Origin: Candidatus Binatia bacterium
Lineage (GTDB): Bacteria; Desulfobacterota; Binatia; UBA12015
DNA: 64,000 bases
Direction: 5' to 3'
NCBI GenBank assembly: GCA_029248525.1
Contig: JAQWJE010000008.1
Location: forward strand, 1-64,000
A program made the translations under genes and the position numbers. The notes under the pieces are model-generated. The model saw only the letters and a program-made list of their open reading frames with translations. It ran no database searches and was not told the origin of the DNA. Shown in pieces: positions 44,766-54,410 of this stretch (the stretch's first letter is position 1; every line of letters starts with the position of its first letter).

Positions 44766-45950
44766 ATGCAGGGATTTGCTGACAGCTTGCTCCACGGGGG
44801 GCTACTCACGGGGATGCCGGTCGAGCTGGGATATGCGCTCGTGGTGGCGCTATTTGCCTTCCTCGTGCTCAACTTCATCATGCTCAACGCGGGCATCTTC
44901 AGCTGGGCCGAGCGGCGAATCTGGGCGCGAATCCAGTCGCGCGTGGGACCCAACCGAGTTGGACCTCAGGGCTTCCTGCAGTGGCTGGCCGATGGCCTGA
45001 AAAATATCATGAAAGAGGACCTCATTCCCGAGGAGGCCGACGCGCCCTTGTTCAAGGCTGCTCCCTACCTCGCCATGATGGGCTTCTTTGCGGCGTTTGC
45101 CGCGCTTCCGTTCGCGCAGGGCGTGATTGTCGCGGACCTCAATGTCGGCATCCTCTATATTACGGCGGTGACGGCTCTGGTGGTTGTCGGGATTCTGATG
45201 GCCGGCTGGTCTTCGAACAACAAATGGGCGTTGCTCGGTGGCATTCGTTCCGCAGCTCAGATCATCTCCTACGAGATCCCGGCGGGCTTGGCGGTGGTCA
45301 CGGTCGTGATCTACTCGGGCACCCTCAGCATGCAGGGAATCATCGAGCAGCAGGGCTGGGCGCCGTGGAATTGGTATATGTTCTCCAATCCCTTCCTGAT
45401 GATCGCGTTCTTTATCTTCTTTGTTTCTCTTCTCGCTGAAGGAAACCGCACTCCCTTTGATTTGCCGGAGGCTGAGTCCGAGCTGGTGGCTGGTGCCTTT
45501 ACCGAATATAGCGGCCTCCGGAATCTGCTCTTTTTCCTCGTGGAGTGGGGCAACCTCTACGTGATCGGCGCGATTTGCGCGACGCTATTCCTGGGCGGCT
45601 GGCAGGTGCCCGCATTCACCGAGAACGCAGTATTGCTGGGCATCGCTCAATGTCTCAGCTTTTTTATCAAGACGTATTTCCTCGTATTTCTCTGCATGTG
45701 GATCCGCGGCACGTTGCCGCGCGTTCGTGTGGATCAGTTGATGACCCTGTGCTGGAAATATCTCGTGCCAATGACCTTTGTGAACCTGATCTGCGCGATG
45801 CTCTACTTTGTGCTTTTCCCTCAGGGGAACCTGCTGGTGAGTCTGACGCTTTTCGGACTCGGCGTGGGTGTGGTTGTTTACTTCTTTCGACGGGTGGCGT
45901 TTCATTTGCGTCGCGCCAAGCCCGAAATTCACCTCAGCCCATTTATTTAG
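44766..45950 (+). CDS. nuoH: NADH-quinone oxidoreductase subunit H
   Basis: Membrane subunit forming the quinone entry channel; 394 residues, about eight or nine spans. Family motifs: WAERRIWARIQSRVGPNRVG, QWLADGLKNIMKED, GGIRSAAQIISYEIPAGLAV, EGNRTPFDLPEAESELVAG. ATG 44766 follows AAAGGA. Slightly long at its C-terminus. Confidence 0.97.
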   Translation: MQGFADSLLHGGLLTGMPVELGYALVVALFAFLVLNFIMLNAGIFSWAERRIWARIQSRVGPNRVGPQGFLQWLADGLKNIMKEDLIPEEADAPLFKAAPYLAMMGFFAAFAALPFAQGVIVADLNVGILYITAVTALVVVGILMAGWSSNNKWALLGGIRSAAQIISYEIPAGLAVVTVVIYSGTLSMQGIIEQQGWAPWNWYMFSNPFLMIAFFIFFVSLLAEGNRTPFDLPEAESELVAGAFTEYSGLRNLLFFLVEWGNLYVIGAICATLFLGGWQVPAFTENAVLLGIAQCLSFFIKTYFLVFLCMWIRGTLPRVRVDQLMTLCWKYLVPMTFVNLICAMLYFVLFPQGNLLVSLTLFGLGVGVVVYFFRRVAFHLRRAKPEIHLSPFI

Positions 45951-45959
45951 GATCATTTC

Positions 45960-46493
45960 ATGGCCGGTTATTTTGCAAATATCCGCGAGACTATCGCGAC
46001 GATTTTCGAGGGGATGACCATCACGGCCTCCCATTTCGTGCGAAAGCCTTTCACGATTCAATATCCGGATCGGATCGATATCCCGATTCAGGACCAACTT
46101 CCTTTCCGCTACCGCGGCATTCTCGATGTGGACCTCGAGATCTGCACTGGCTGCCTGGCTTGCGAGAGGGCCTGCCCGATCGATTGCATCGTGATCGAGG
46201 CCAAGAAGAACAAGCAAACCAAGGAAATGGTACTGGAGCGATTCGATATCGATATCGCCAAATGCATGTACTGCGGGCTGTGCTCGGAGCCATGTCCGAC
46301 CGGGTCCATCCACCATACGCCTGAGTTCGAGGGGTCGGATTATTCCCTCGAGAGCTTGATTCGGCGTTACGTCAAGGCTCCCGTTTCGGCTTACAAGGTT
46401 TCCAAGGAACCCGAAACGGACCCCGAAGTCGCTCCGATCCTCAAGCGTGGCCTGAGGTATCTCGATGAGTTCGCGACTCCGAAGGACAACTGA
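45960..46493 (+). CDS. nuoI: NADH-quinone oxidoreductase subunit I
   Basis: Ferredoxin-like subunit with two 4Fe-4S clusters passing electrons to NuoB; 177 residues. Both cluster motifs are intact: CTGCLACERACPIDCI and CMYCGLCSEPCPTGSI. C-terminal extension after about residue 145 is hydrophilic. Nine bases after nuoH. Confidence 0.97.
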   Translation: MAGYFANIRETIATIFEGMTITASHFVRKPFTIQYPDRIDIPIQDQLPFRYRGILDVDLEICTGCLACERACPIDCIVIEAKKNKQTKEMVLERFDIDIAKCMYCGLCSEPCPTGSIHHTPEFEGSDYSLESLIRRYVKAPVSAYKVSKEPETDPEVAPILKRGLRYLDEFATPKDN

Positions 46494-46552
46494 AGGACAT
46501 TGGGAGACTTAGCCTTGAATCAAGACGTTCCCATTCGGCAGGAGATCTTGCG

Positions 46553-47050
46553 TTGATCTACGCGGCACTATTTTACCTCATCGCCGGGCTGACTATCCTG
46601 TGTGCCCTGGGTGTCGCCCTCTCACAGAATGTGGTGTACGCGGCATTTGCCTTGATGGGCACACTCATCGGCGCCGCCGGGATCTATGCGTTCCTGGCTG
46701 CCGATTTTGTCGCTGTCGTACAGGTTCTCGTTTACGTCGGCGGGATTCTGGTTCTGACGCTCTTCGCCATCATGCTCACCCACCAAATTTCCGACATCAA
46801 CGTCTCCAACCGCTCGGTGGGCTGGCTCCCGGCCAGCCTTCTGGTGCTCGCGACCGGCGCGGCAATGTCCTACGCGGTCGTGCAGGGGAATTGGTTTACA
46901 GCTGCCGTGCCCGAGGCTCTGCCGACGACTTATCGGATCGGTGAGGCCTTCCTTACCGACTATCTCCTGCCCTTCGAACTTGCGTCAGTCGTCCTTTTGA
47001 CCGCCTTGATCGGGGCGGTTGTTTTGTCCCGCAAAGAGCTGAGAGACTGA
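46553..47050 (+). CDS. nuoJ: NADH-quinone oxidoreductase subunit J
   Basis: Membrane subunit, 165 residues, five spans. LMGTLIGAAGIYAFLAADFV and VQVLVYVGGILVLTLFAIML are the conserved core with the pi-bulge helix. Start is probably TTG 46553, because GGAG lies eight bases upstream and no ATG or GTG is placed suitably. Its stop shares a base with the nuoK start. Confidence 0.93.
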   Translation: MIYAALFYLIAGLTILCALGVALSQNVVYAAFALMGTLIGAAGIYAFLAADFVAVVQVLVYVGGILVLTLFAIMLTHQISDINVSNRSVGWLPASLLVLATGAAMSYAVVQGNWFTAAVPEALPTTYRIGEAFLTDYLLPFELASVVLLTALIGAVVLSRKELRD

Positions 47051-47379
47051 TGCAGCTTCCTGCCTTCGTTCTGGAGATCGGTCTCCATCACTACCTGCTG
47101 ACCAGCCTCGCGATTTTTCTATGCGGGTTGTTTACTGTTTTGACGCGCCGGAATGCGATCGGTGTCCTGATGGGCATCGAGCTGATTCTGAATGCAGCCA
47201 ATATCAACTATATCGCTTTTGCCCGCTTCGGCGGGGGCACGATTGATGGCCAGATCTTTTCTGTCTTCGTGATCATGCTCGCGGCGGCCGAAGCGGCTAT
47301 CGGTCTGGCGATTGTTCTCGGGATCTATCGCAAATTCGAGACAATTGATCTCGAGGCCACGGATACCCTTCGGGGCTAG
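47050..47379 (+). CDS. nuoK: NADH-quinone oxidoreductase subunit K
   Basis: Small MrpC-like membrane subunit, 109 residues, three spans. FTVLTRRNAIGVLMGIELIL and NAANINYIAFARF carry the conserved membrane glutamate; AAAEAAIGLAIVLGIYR holds the second. TGATG overlap with nuoJ. Confidence 0.96.
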   Translation: MQLPAFVLEIGLHHYLLTSLAIFLCGLFTVLTRRNAIGVLMGIELILNAANINYIAFARFGGGTIDGQIFSVFVIMLAAAEAAIGLAIVLGIYRKFETIDLEATDTLRG

Positions 47380-47393
47380 GAACGGAGACGATC

Positions 47394-49574
47394 GTGACAG
47401 ACCCGATACATGTCGACTATCTCCGCTGGATCATTCTGATTCCGTTGATCGGTGCTTCCATCAACGGGTTGCTCGGATTTCATATCCAGAAGCGCTTCGG
47501 CAGACCTGCCGTAGGTTTTATTGCCTGCCTGCCCGTGGTCGCGAGCTTCGCGCTCGCTGTCATGGCTTTCACGCAACTGCTCGGACTTGAACCCGACCAG
47601 AGATTCCTTCTCGACGATATGTCGCGTTGGATTCACGTCGGCAGCTTGAAGGTCAATCTGGCCTGGTGGGTCGACCCACTTTCATCCGTAATGCTGCTCG
47701 TGATCACCGGCATCGGCGGTCTCATTCACTTCTTCTCGTGGGGCTATATGGATGACGAACCAAGCCTCTGGAGATTTTACGCCTACCTGAACCTTTTCAT
47801 GGGGGCGATGCTGACTCTGGTTCTCGGCGACAGCTTGTTGACGCTCTTTGTCGGTTGGGAAGGTGTAGGGCTCTGCTCCTACGCACTGATCGGCTTCTGG
47901 TACAAGGAGAAGGCCAACGCCTCTGCCGCGATGAAGGCCTTTGTCGTCAACCGTATCGGTGACTTTGGTTTCGTTCTGGGGATGTTCGGCCTCTTCTGGG
48001 TTCTGGATGCGCATGGGGCAGGGACTCTCGTCTTTCGCGAGTTGCAGGGATCCGTCCAGCATCTCCAAGGCGAGACGATTCTCGGCTTTGGCGCGGCAAC
48101 TTTCATCACGCTGATGCTCTTTGTTGGCGCGAGCGGCAAGTCAGCCCAGATTCCCCTGTACGTATGGCTTCCCGACGCGATGGCGGGCCCGACCCCGGTG
48201 TCGGCCCTGATCCATGCTGCGACGATGGTGACCGCGGGCGTCTATATGATCGCCCGGCTGAACTTTCTCTTTGATATGGCCCCGGACACGTTGACGGTCA
48301 TTGCGTCGATCGGGACAGCGACCGCTCTCTTTGCCGCCACGATCGGCGTCGCGCAGTGGGATATCAAGAAAGTTCTGGCCTACTCGACGGTGTCCCAGCT
48401 CGGGTTCATGTTTATCGCCATGGGTGTCGGCGCCTACGATGCAGGTGTCTTTCACCTCTTCACACACGCTTTCTTCAAAGCCTGTCTCTTTCTTGGTTCC
48501 GGGAGCATTATCCATGCCCTGCATCACGAGCAGGATATGCGAAATATGGGCGGCCTGAAGAAGTATATGCCGCTGACTTACCTGACCTTCCTTGTCTCGA
48601 CCTTGGCTCTCTCGGGGATCCCGCCGTTCGCCGGGTTCTTCTCCAAGGATGAAATTCTCTGGAAAGCCTGGTCGAGCCCGCATGGGTCCCCGATCTTCTG
48701 GGCGTTGGGCAGCATCGCGGCGGGGTTCACCGCTTTCTATATGTTCCGACAGGTCTTCATGGTCTTTTTCGGAGAATATCGCGGCGGACACCACCAGGAC
48801 CACGAAGAAATAGACGAGCACGGCGAAGATCACGAGCATGGACACCATGGTGCCCATGTCCCGCATGAATCAGCGCTCTGGATGACCGTGCCCTTGTTGA
48901 TCCTCGCTGCCGGCGCCTTGCTCACAGGTTTCCTCAACGTGCCCGGTGCACTCGGTGGCTCGCATGTCTTTTCGACCTGGCTGGCTCCCGTCCTCGATGC
49001 GGGCGGAGGGCACGGCGCGGCCGCCGCTGCTCACGGTACCGGTCACGGGGTAGCGGCTGTTGCCGGCCATCTGGCCCATGATGTTGCCGAGGTGGCGCAT
49101 CATGTGGCGCATGATCCTTTCGAATATATCCTGATGGGATTGTCGGTCGCGGTGGCGTTCTTCGGGATCTTCCTCGCCTGGATGATGTACGAAAGAAAGG
49201 CGATTGCGCCGGAGCGCTTCAGCGAGATTCTGGCGGGTGTCCCCCACCGGGTCCTGTTCAACAAATATTACGTCGACGAGATTTACGAAGCGACGGTTAT
49301 TCGAGGAACGGTGGCGATCGCCGGAATCCTTGCAGCATTCGATCGCGTGGTGGTCGATGGAATCGTGAATGGCGCGGCTTGGGTCGTGCGGCAAGCGGCG
49401 CTTGTTGAGAGCGCTTTCGACAAATACATCGTGGATGGTGCGGTGAACGGCGTAGGAGCTGTTTCCCTCTGGATTGGAGAGCGCGTTCGCGTTGTCCAGA
49501 CAGGGCACATCTACTCTTATCTCTATGCGATCGTGATCGGCGTGGTTGTCGTCATGTTCGTCCGCTTGATGTGA
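47394..49574 (+). CDS. nuoL: NADH-quinone oxidoreductase subunit L
   Basis: Distal antiporter-like proton-pumping subunit with the long lateral helix; 726 residues. Motifs: GWEGVGLCSYALIGFWY, PLYVWLPDAMAGPTPVSALI, HAATMVTAGVYMIARL, KKVLAYSTVSQLGFMFIAMG, THAFFKACLFLGSGSIIH. Between about residues 462 and 497 there is a His/Glu/Asp-rich loop (GGHHQDHEEIDEHG onward), and a second His/Ala-rich stretch near 540-575. Both make the protein longer than E. coli NuoL (613). GTG start at 47394. Confidence 0.97.
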   Translation: MTDPIHVDYLRWIILIPLIGASINGLLGFHIQKRFGRPAVGFIACLPVVASFALAVMAFTQLLGLEPDQRFLLDDMSRWIHVGSLKVNLAWWVDPLSSVMLLVITGIGGLIHFFSWGYMDDEPSLWRFYAYLNLFMGAMLTLVLGDSLLTLFVGWEGVGLCSYALIGFWYKEKANASAAMKAFVVNRIGDFGFVLGMFGLFWVLDAHGAGTLVFRELQGSVQHLQGETILGFGAATFITLMLFVGASGKSAQIPLYVWLPDAMAGPTPVSALIHAATMVTAGVYMIARLNFLFDMAPDTLTVIASIGTATALFAATIGVAQWDIKKVLAYSTVSQLGFMFIAMGVGAYDAGVFHLFTHAFFKACLFLGSGSIIHALHHEQDMRNMGGLKKYMPLTYLTFLVSTLALSGIPPFAGFFSKDEILWKAWSSPHGSPIFWALGSIAAGFTAFYMFRQVFMVFFGEYRGGHHQDHEEIDEHGEDHEHGHHGAHVPHESALWMTVPLLILAAGALLTGFLNVPGALGGSHVFSTWLAPVLDAGGGHGAAAAAHGTGHGVAAVAGHLAHDVAEVAHHVAHDPFEYILMGLSVAVAFFGIFLAWMMYERKAIAPERFSEILAGVPHRVLFNKYYVDEIYEATVIRGTVAIAGILAAFDRVVVDGIVNGAAWVVRQAALVESAFDKYIVDGAVNGVGAVSLWIGERVRVVQTGHIYSYLYAIVIGVVVVMFVRLM

Positions 49575-49589
49575 TCGGGATTACGAAAA

Positions 49590-51113
49590 ATGCCGGATAA
49601 CGTTCTGACCTGGATGATCTTTACCCCCCTGCTGGGTGCGGTGGTGCTGCTCTTTCTGCCTTCAAAGGCCGACAAGCTCATCAAAACGGTAGCCATCGGC
49701 TTCACCATACCGCCGCTCCTGCTCGCGGTGGGTATTTTTCAGGAGTTTGATCGAACCACGATCGCGATGCAGTTCGTGCAGCGCGCGGAGTGGATCCCGT
49801 CCTTCAATATCCAATACTTTGTGGGCATCGACGGTGTCTCCATCACCATGGTGCTGCTCTCGGCGCTGCTTTGCCCCATCTGCCTGCTGGCTTCCTGGAA
49901 TATCGACAAGGCAGTCAAGGCATATTTTGCGCTCTTCCTCTTGCTCGATACGGCAATGATGGGTGTCTTCTGCGCACTCGATTTCTTCCTCTTCTTTGTT
50001 TTTTGGGAAGTGATGCTGCTGCCGATGTACTTCCTGATCGGCATCTGGGGCGGACCCAGACGCGAATACGCAGCGATCAAATTCTTCATCTACACGATGG
50101 TCGGCTCGGTCCTGATGATGGTCGCGATGCTGGCTCTATATTTCTACAGCGAGCCCTACACTTTTGACCTTCTGGTCCTCGCTGAGCGAGCGCCGACTTA
50201 TTCCATTACCTTCCAGCGGCTTGCCTGGGTGGCTTTGTTCATCGGCTTCGCGATCAAGGTGCCGGCATTTCCCTTCCATACCTGGCTGCCGGATGCGCAC
50301 GTGGAAGCACCAACCGCCGTCTCGGTCATTCTGGCCGGCGTGCTCCTGAAAATGGGCACCTACGGGATCCTGCGTATCAATTACCCGCTATTCCCCGAGG
50401 CGACAGTCGAATTTGCTTTCTATTGCCTGGTCGCTCTGGGGGTTTGGAATATTGTCTACGGGGCCCTGTGCGCCATGGCGCAGACGGATCTCAAAAAGCT
50501 GATCGCATACTCTTCCATCAGTCATATGGGTTACGTGATGTTCGGGATGGCCACGCTGACCCAGCAGGGCATCGACGGCGCCGTTCTGCAGATGTTCAAC
50601 CACGGCACCGTGACCGCGATGCTCTTCCTTCTGGTGGGTGTGATCTATGACCGCGCGCATCACCGCGAAATCAATGGTTTCGGCGGCATCGCGCAAATCA
50701 TGCCCTTCTATACGGGTTGGACCGCGTTGGCGTTTTTCGCAGCAATGGGCCTCCCCGGGTTGTCGGCTTTTGTTTCCGAGGTCCTCGTCCTGATTGGTGG
50801 TTGGCAGAACTATCCCAAGCTGACCATTGTTGCGGCAAGCGCGGTCGTTTTGACCGCCGGCTATATGCTCTGGGCGCTGCAGCGAGTGTATCTGGGTCCT
50901 CCGAACGAGAAATATCTGGATCTGCCCGATATCAGTCTGCGTGAAGTGGCCACACTGGCTCCCCTCGCGGTGATTGTCATCGTTCTCGGTGTCTATCCCC
51001 AACCCATTCTCGAGTTGATCGATGTTTCCTTGACCCACCTCAACGGCGTGCTCGTCGCTGCGAAACAGGGAGGGGCGGCGATCGCATCGACCGCCACTGT
51101 CGCACACCCTTAG
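49590..51113 (+). CDS. nuoM: NADH-quinone oxidoreductase subunit M
   Basis: Antiporter-like proton-pumping membrane subunit, 507 residues, about 14 spans. Motifs: FWEVMLLPMYFLIGIWGG, HTWLPDAHVEAPTAVSVIL, GVLLKMGTYGILRINYPL and KKLIAYSSISHMGYVMFG, with the conserved Lys and Glu residues of the proton channel. ATG 49590 is 15 bases after nuoL. Confidence 0.97.
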   Translation: MPDNVLTWMIFTPLLGAVVLLFLPSKADKLIKTVAIGFTIPPLLLAVGIFQEFDRTTIAMQFVQRAEWIPSFNIQYFVGIDGVSITMVLLSALLCPICLLASWNIDKAVKAYFALFLLLDTAMMGVFCALDFFLFFVFWEVMLLPMYFLIGIWGGPRREYAAIKFFIYTMVGSVLMMVAMLALYFYSEPYTFDLLVLAERAPTYSITFQRLAWVALFIGFAIKVPAFPFHTWLPDAHVEAPTAVSVILAGVLLKMGTYGILRINYPLFPEATVEFAFYCLVALGVWNIVYGALCAMAQTDLKKLIAYSSISHMGYVMFGMATLTQQGIDGAVLQMFNHGTVTAMLFLLVGVIYDRAHHREINGFGGIAQIMPFYTGWTALAFFAAMGLPGLSAFVSEVLVLIGGWQNYPKLTIVAASAVVLTAGYMLWALQRVYLGPPNEKYLDLPDISLREVATLAPLAVIVIVLGVYPQPILELIDVSLTHLNGVLVAAKQGGAAIASTATVAHP

Positions 51114-51143
51114 GGTGTGAAACTGGACGGTCGGGAAGACTCC

Positions 51144-52634
51144 ATGGCAGATTTAGGGAATATCGCGAGTTTCGCCTACAGCGTGCCTGAAATAGTGCTC
51201 GCCTTGTCGGTGGTAGCACTCTTCATCGTCGATCTCGTTGTTGTGAACAAGCAGGTCGTCGGCCGGTTGGCATTGGTGGCTATTGGCGTTGTGGTCGCAA
51301 TGCTGGCTTTTTCGATGCCGGAAGCAGGAGATATCCACTCTCTATTCCATCGTCAGGTGGTCTACGACGAGTACGGTCAGTTCTTCAAAATTCTGCTCGC
51401 TCTCTGCGGGTTTGCGGCTGTCTGGATGTCTCTGGGCTCGGTTGAGGTCCGTCGGGTGAACCAGGGTGAGTATTTCGCCATTCTTCTGGCAGCGACGCTG
51501 GGCATGCTTTTTATGGCATCGGCGACCAATTTGCTGATGGGCTATCTCGCGCTGGAGTTTGTGAGTCTGGCCTCTTACGTCTTGTGCGGTTACGCGCTGC
51601 ATAGTCGTCGGGCGAGTGAAGCGTCTCTGAAATATCTCATCTACGGTGGGGTGGCTTCGGGGACGATGATCTACGGCATGAGCTGGATCTACGGGCTCAC
51701 CGGGAGCCTGGATTTCGCCACAATCCAAAATACATTGGCCGCGTCTGATGGTTCGTCGTTGCCCCTTTTTGTAGGGCTGGTCCTCACGCTTGCCGGTTTT
51801 GGCTACAAGGTTTCGGCGTTTCCCTTCCATATGTGGGCGCCAGATATCTATCAGGGTGCACCGATTCCGGTGGCGACATTTCTGGCCGTGGGCTCCAAGT
51901 CTGCGGGCTTCGCCCTGATGATTCGCTTCTTCTTTACCGCTGTGGCGATTCCGAGCGGTGGTGGGGTGTATGAATTGGTCGGCGGTGTCGATTGGACGAA
52001 TTTGTTGCTCGCGATTTCGATCGTCACAATGACCTTCGGGAATCTCGCCGCTCTCAATCAAACTAAAAGCGTCAAGCGCCTGTTGGCTTATTCGAGTGTC
52101 GCTCACGCGGGCTATCTTCTGATGGGACTCGTGGTGCTCACCGGAGACGGATTGAGCGCGATGCTGTTCTATCTCGCCATCTACTACATCATGAATCTGG
52201 GCGCGTTCCTGGTCGTGATGATCGTAGCCAATCAGTCCGGTCGTGATGACTTGGACAGTTTCCGCGGGCTTGCCTGGCGCGGCGGTATTCTGCCGGCGAC
52301 GGCGATGGCGATCTTCCTTTTCTCGCTCACCGGACTGCCGCCCTTTGCCGGATTTATCGGCAAGTTCTACCTCTTTGCCGCCGTCATCCAGCGCGAACTC
52401 TACCTTCTGGCAATTGCGGGCGTTCTCAACAGCGTCTTGTCGCTCTTCTATTATGTGAAGATCGTTCGGACGATGTTCCTTGTGGAACCCGAAGGTGGGG
52501 AAGGCCCCGTCGTGCTGGACCGTCACAACGGAGTGCTCCTCGGGGTGCTGGCCGTGGCGACTCTTGTGTTGGGGGTTTACTGGGCGCCGCTGGCTGATCT
52601 CGCTGACCGCTCCGCCCATTTCTTTATCGGGTGA
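51144..52634 (+). CDS. nuoN: NADH-quinone oxidoreductase subunit N
   Basis: Third antiporter-like subunit, about 496 residues. Motifs: LLMGYLALEFVSLASYVLCG, SEASLKYLIYGGVASGTMIY, FPFHMWAPDIYQGAPIPVA and KRLLAYSSVAHAGYLLMG. ATG 51144 (MADLGNIASF) is chosen over the in-frame GTG 51117 because its context fits better. Last gene of the nuo operon. Confidence 0.96.
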   Translation: MADLGNIASFAYSVPEIVLALSVVALFIVDLVVVNKQVVGRLALVAIGVVVAMLAFSMPEAGDIHSLFHRQVVYDEYGQFFKILLALCGFAAVWMSLGSVEVRRVNQGEYFAILLAATLGMLFMASATNLLMGYLALEFVSLASYVLCGYALHSRRASEASLKYLIYGGVASGTMIYGMSWIYGLTGSLDFATIQNTLAASDGSSLPLFVGLVLTLAGFGYKVSAFPFHMWAPDIYQGAPIPVATFLAVGSKSAGFALMIRFFFTAVAIPSGGGVYELVGGVDWTNLLLAISIVTMTFGNLAALNQTKSVKRLLAYSSVAHAGYLLMGLVVLTGDGLSAMLFYLAIYYIMNLGAFLVVMIVANQSGRDDLDSFRGLAWRGGILPATAMAIFLFSLTGLPPFAGFIGKFYLFAAVIQRELYLLAIAGVLNSVLSLFYYVKIVRTMFLVEPEGGEGPVVLDRHNGVLLGVLAVATLVLGVYWAPLADLADRSAHFFIG

Positions 52635-52707
52635 GGGCTTCGGCCGGTCGGGATCAGGACCTCGTACGGGTTATCGAGCGCCGTGTTTTCCTGTGGTAGG
52701 GTAGGGT

Positions 52708-53565
52708 ATGGCCGATCGATTCACCGTTGCCCTAGCTCAGGTCAGTCCGCGCCTTGCCGACGTTGAGACGAACCTCGAGACCTATGCAGAACAAATTCGC
52801 GAGGCCTCCGGTCTCGGCGCGGATCTGCTGGTTTTTCCTGAACTCAGCCTGACCGGCTACCATCTCAAGGACGATGTCTCGGAGGTGGCGACTCGCCTTG
52901 ATGGTCCGATTGCTCGCAAGCTCCGCGAGATGTCCAAGGGGACGGCGTTCGTTGCCGGCCTTGTGGAGGAGTCGCCCGACTTCCAATTCTATAATAGCGC
53001 GGTCTGGTTCGAGGACGGTGAGATCAGCCACGTCCACCGGAAGGTCTACCTGCCGACTTACGGGATGTTTGACGAGAATCGCTACTTCGCAAGAGGCCGC
53101 CGGATTGTCGCGCACGATGCCGCGGTTGCCCGTGTCGCAACCTTGGTCTGCGAGGATTTCTGGCATCCTTCGACCAGCTATCTGGCCGCGCTGGACGGCG
53201 CTCTTGCTCTGGTCTGCCCGTCGTCGAGCCCGGCGCAGGGAATGGCCGAGGATGAGGACTGCGACAAAAATGCTCGCACCTGGGAGCTCTTCACGCGAGC
53301 AACGGCTCAGGTCTATGGTTTGTTTGTCTTCTATGCGAACCGGGTCGGTTTCGAGGATGGTGTCGGCTTTTGGGGCGGCTCCGAGATTGTCGGGCCCGAT
53401 GGCGAGGTTTTGGTAAAGGCGCCATATTATGAAGCCGCGATGGTCTGTGCCGAGGTCGACCTGGCAGCGGCGCGACGCCGGAGAATCGTGGCACCGGTGC
53501 TTCGAGATGAAGATCTCGATCTCACGGCTCGTGAGCTCGATCGAATTCTGCGGGGGCGGCAATGA
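52708..53565 (+). CDS. Nitrilase-family amidase, probable glutaminase partner of NAD synthetase
   Basis: 285 residues, carbon-nitrogen hydrolase fold. The Glu-Lys-Cys triad is present: [14 protein letters not shown] (Glu45), [14 protein letters not shown] (Lys) and [17 protein letters not shown] (Cys). LPTYGxFDExRYF and CEDFW are the motifs of the glutaminase domain fused to the N-terminus of glutamine-dependent NAD synthetases. Here it is a separate gene overlapping nadE by four bases (ATGA), so it probably supplies ammonia to NadE. Deamination of another amide cannot be excluded. Confidence 0.85.
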   Translation: MADRFTVALAQVSPRLADVETNLETYAEQIREASGLGADLLVFPELSLTGYHLKDDVSEVATRLDGPIARKLREMSKGTAFVAGLVEESPDFQFYNSAVWFEDGEISHVHRKVYLPTYGMFDENRYFARGRRIVAHDAAVARVATLVCEDFWHPSTSYLAALDGALALVCPSSSPAQGMAEDEDCDKNARTWELFTRATAQVYGLFVFYANRVGFEDGVGFWGGSEIVGPDGEVLVKAPYYEAAMVCAEVDLAAARRRRIVAPVLRDEDLDLTARELDRILRGRQ

Positions 53566-54410
53566 CGCAATCCCCGGAAGTGAATCCGCAATTTGAATTG
53601 CCCTCGAATTTATCACTTCTCGAGACCGTTCTGGTGAAGTTCCTCGCCGACGAGGTGGGCAAGACAGGTTGCGAGAAGGTGGTGGTCGGTCTTTCGGGTG
53701 GCGTGGATTCCGCGCTCTCGGCGGCGCTGGCGGCACGGGCGCTTGGACCCGAAAACGTTCTGGGAATTTTGATGCCCTACAAACTCTCCAGCAAGGAGAG
53801 CCTCTCGGATGCGGCCGCGCTGGCGACGGCCACGGGCATCGAAACGAGCACCATCGAAATCTCCGAGCAGATCGATGCATATTTCAGTCAGTTTCCGGAA
53901 GCAGATGTGATGCGTCGCGGAAACAAGATGGCGCGCGAGAGGATGACGATTCTCTATGACCACTCGGCACGCCAAGGTGGATTGGTTCTGGGTACGAGTA
54001 ACAAGACCGAGTTGCTTTTGGGTTACGGGACTCTGCACGGGGATATGGCTTCGGCCATCAATCCAATCGGAGACCTCTACAAGACGCAGGTCTGGAAGCT
54101 TTCGCGAGCACTCGGCGTTCCCGATTCGATTATCGACAAGGCGCCCTCGGCCGATTTGACGCCGGGCCAGACCGACGAGGATGACCTGGGATTCTCCTAC
54201 GCGGAGGTCGACCGATTGCTCTACGCGATGGTCGATCAACGCTACGCTCGCGACGAACTGCTGCAAGCAGGATTTGCCGCTGATTTTGTCGACAAGGTAG
54301 CCCGTCGGGTGCAGCGGTCGCAGTTCAAGCGCCGTCTGCCGGTGATTGCCAAGATCTCGGCACGAACGATCGATCGTGATTTCCGCTACGCGCGGGACTG
54401 GGGCCTGTAA
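53562..54410 (+). CDS. nadE: NAD+ synthetase
   Basis: Amidates nicotinic acid adenine dinucleotide to NAD+ with ATP; 282 residues, synthetase domain only. PP-loop [20 protein letters not shown]; further motifs [20 protein letters not shown] and [13 protein letters not shown], and [20 protein letters not shown]. Fits the short NadE form. With the overlapping amidase upstream it could form a two-subunit glutamine-dependent enzyme. Its stop overlaps the rsmI start (TAATG). Confidence 0.95.
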   Translation: MTQSPEVNPQFELPSNLSLLETVLVKFLADEVGKTGCEKVVVGLSGGVDSALSAALAARALGPENVLGILMPYKLSSKESLSDAAALATATGIETSTIEISEQIDAYFSQFPEADVMRRGNKMARERMTILYDHSARQGGLVLGTSNKTELLLGYGTLHGDMASAINPIGDLYKTQVWKLSRALGVPDSIIDKAPSADLTPGQTDEDDLGFSYAEVDRLLYAMVDQRYARDELLQAGFAADFVDKVARRVQRSQFKRRLPVIAKISARTIDRDFRYARDWGL

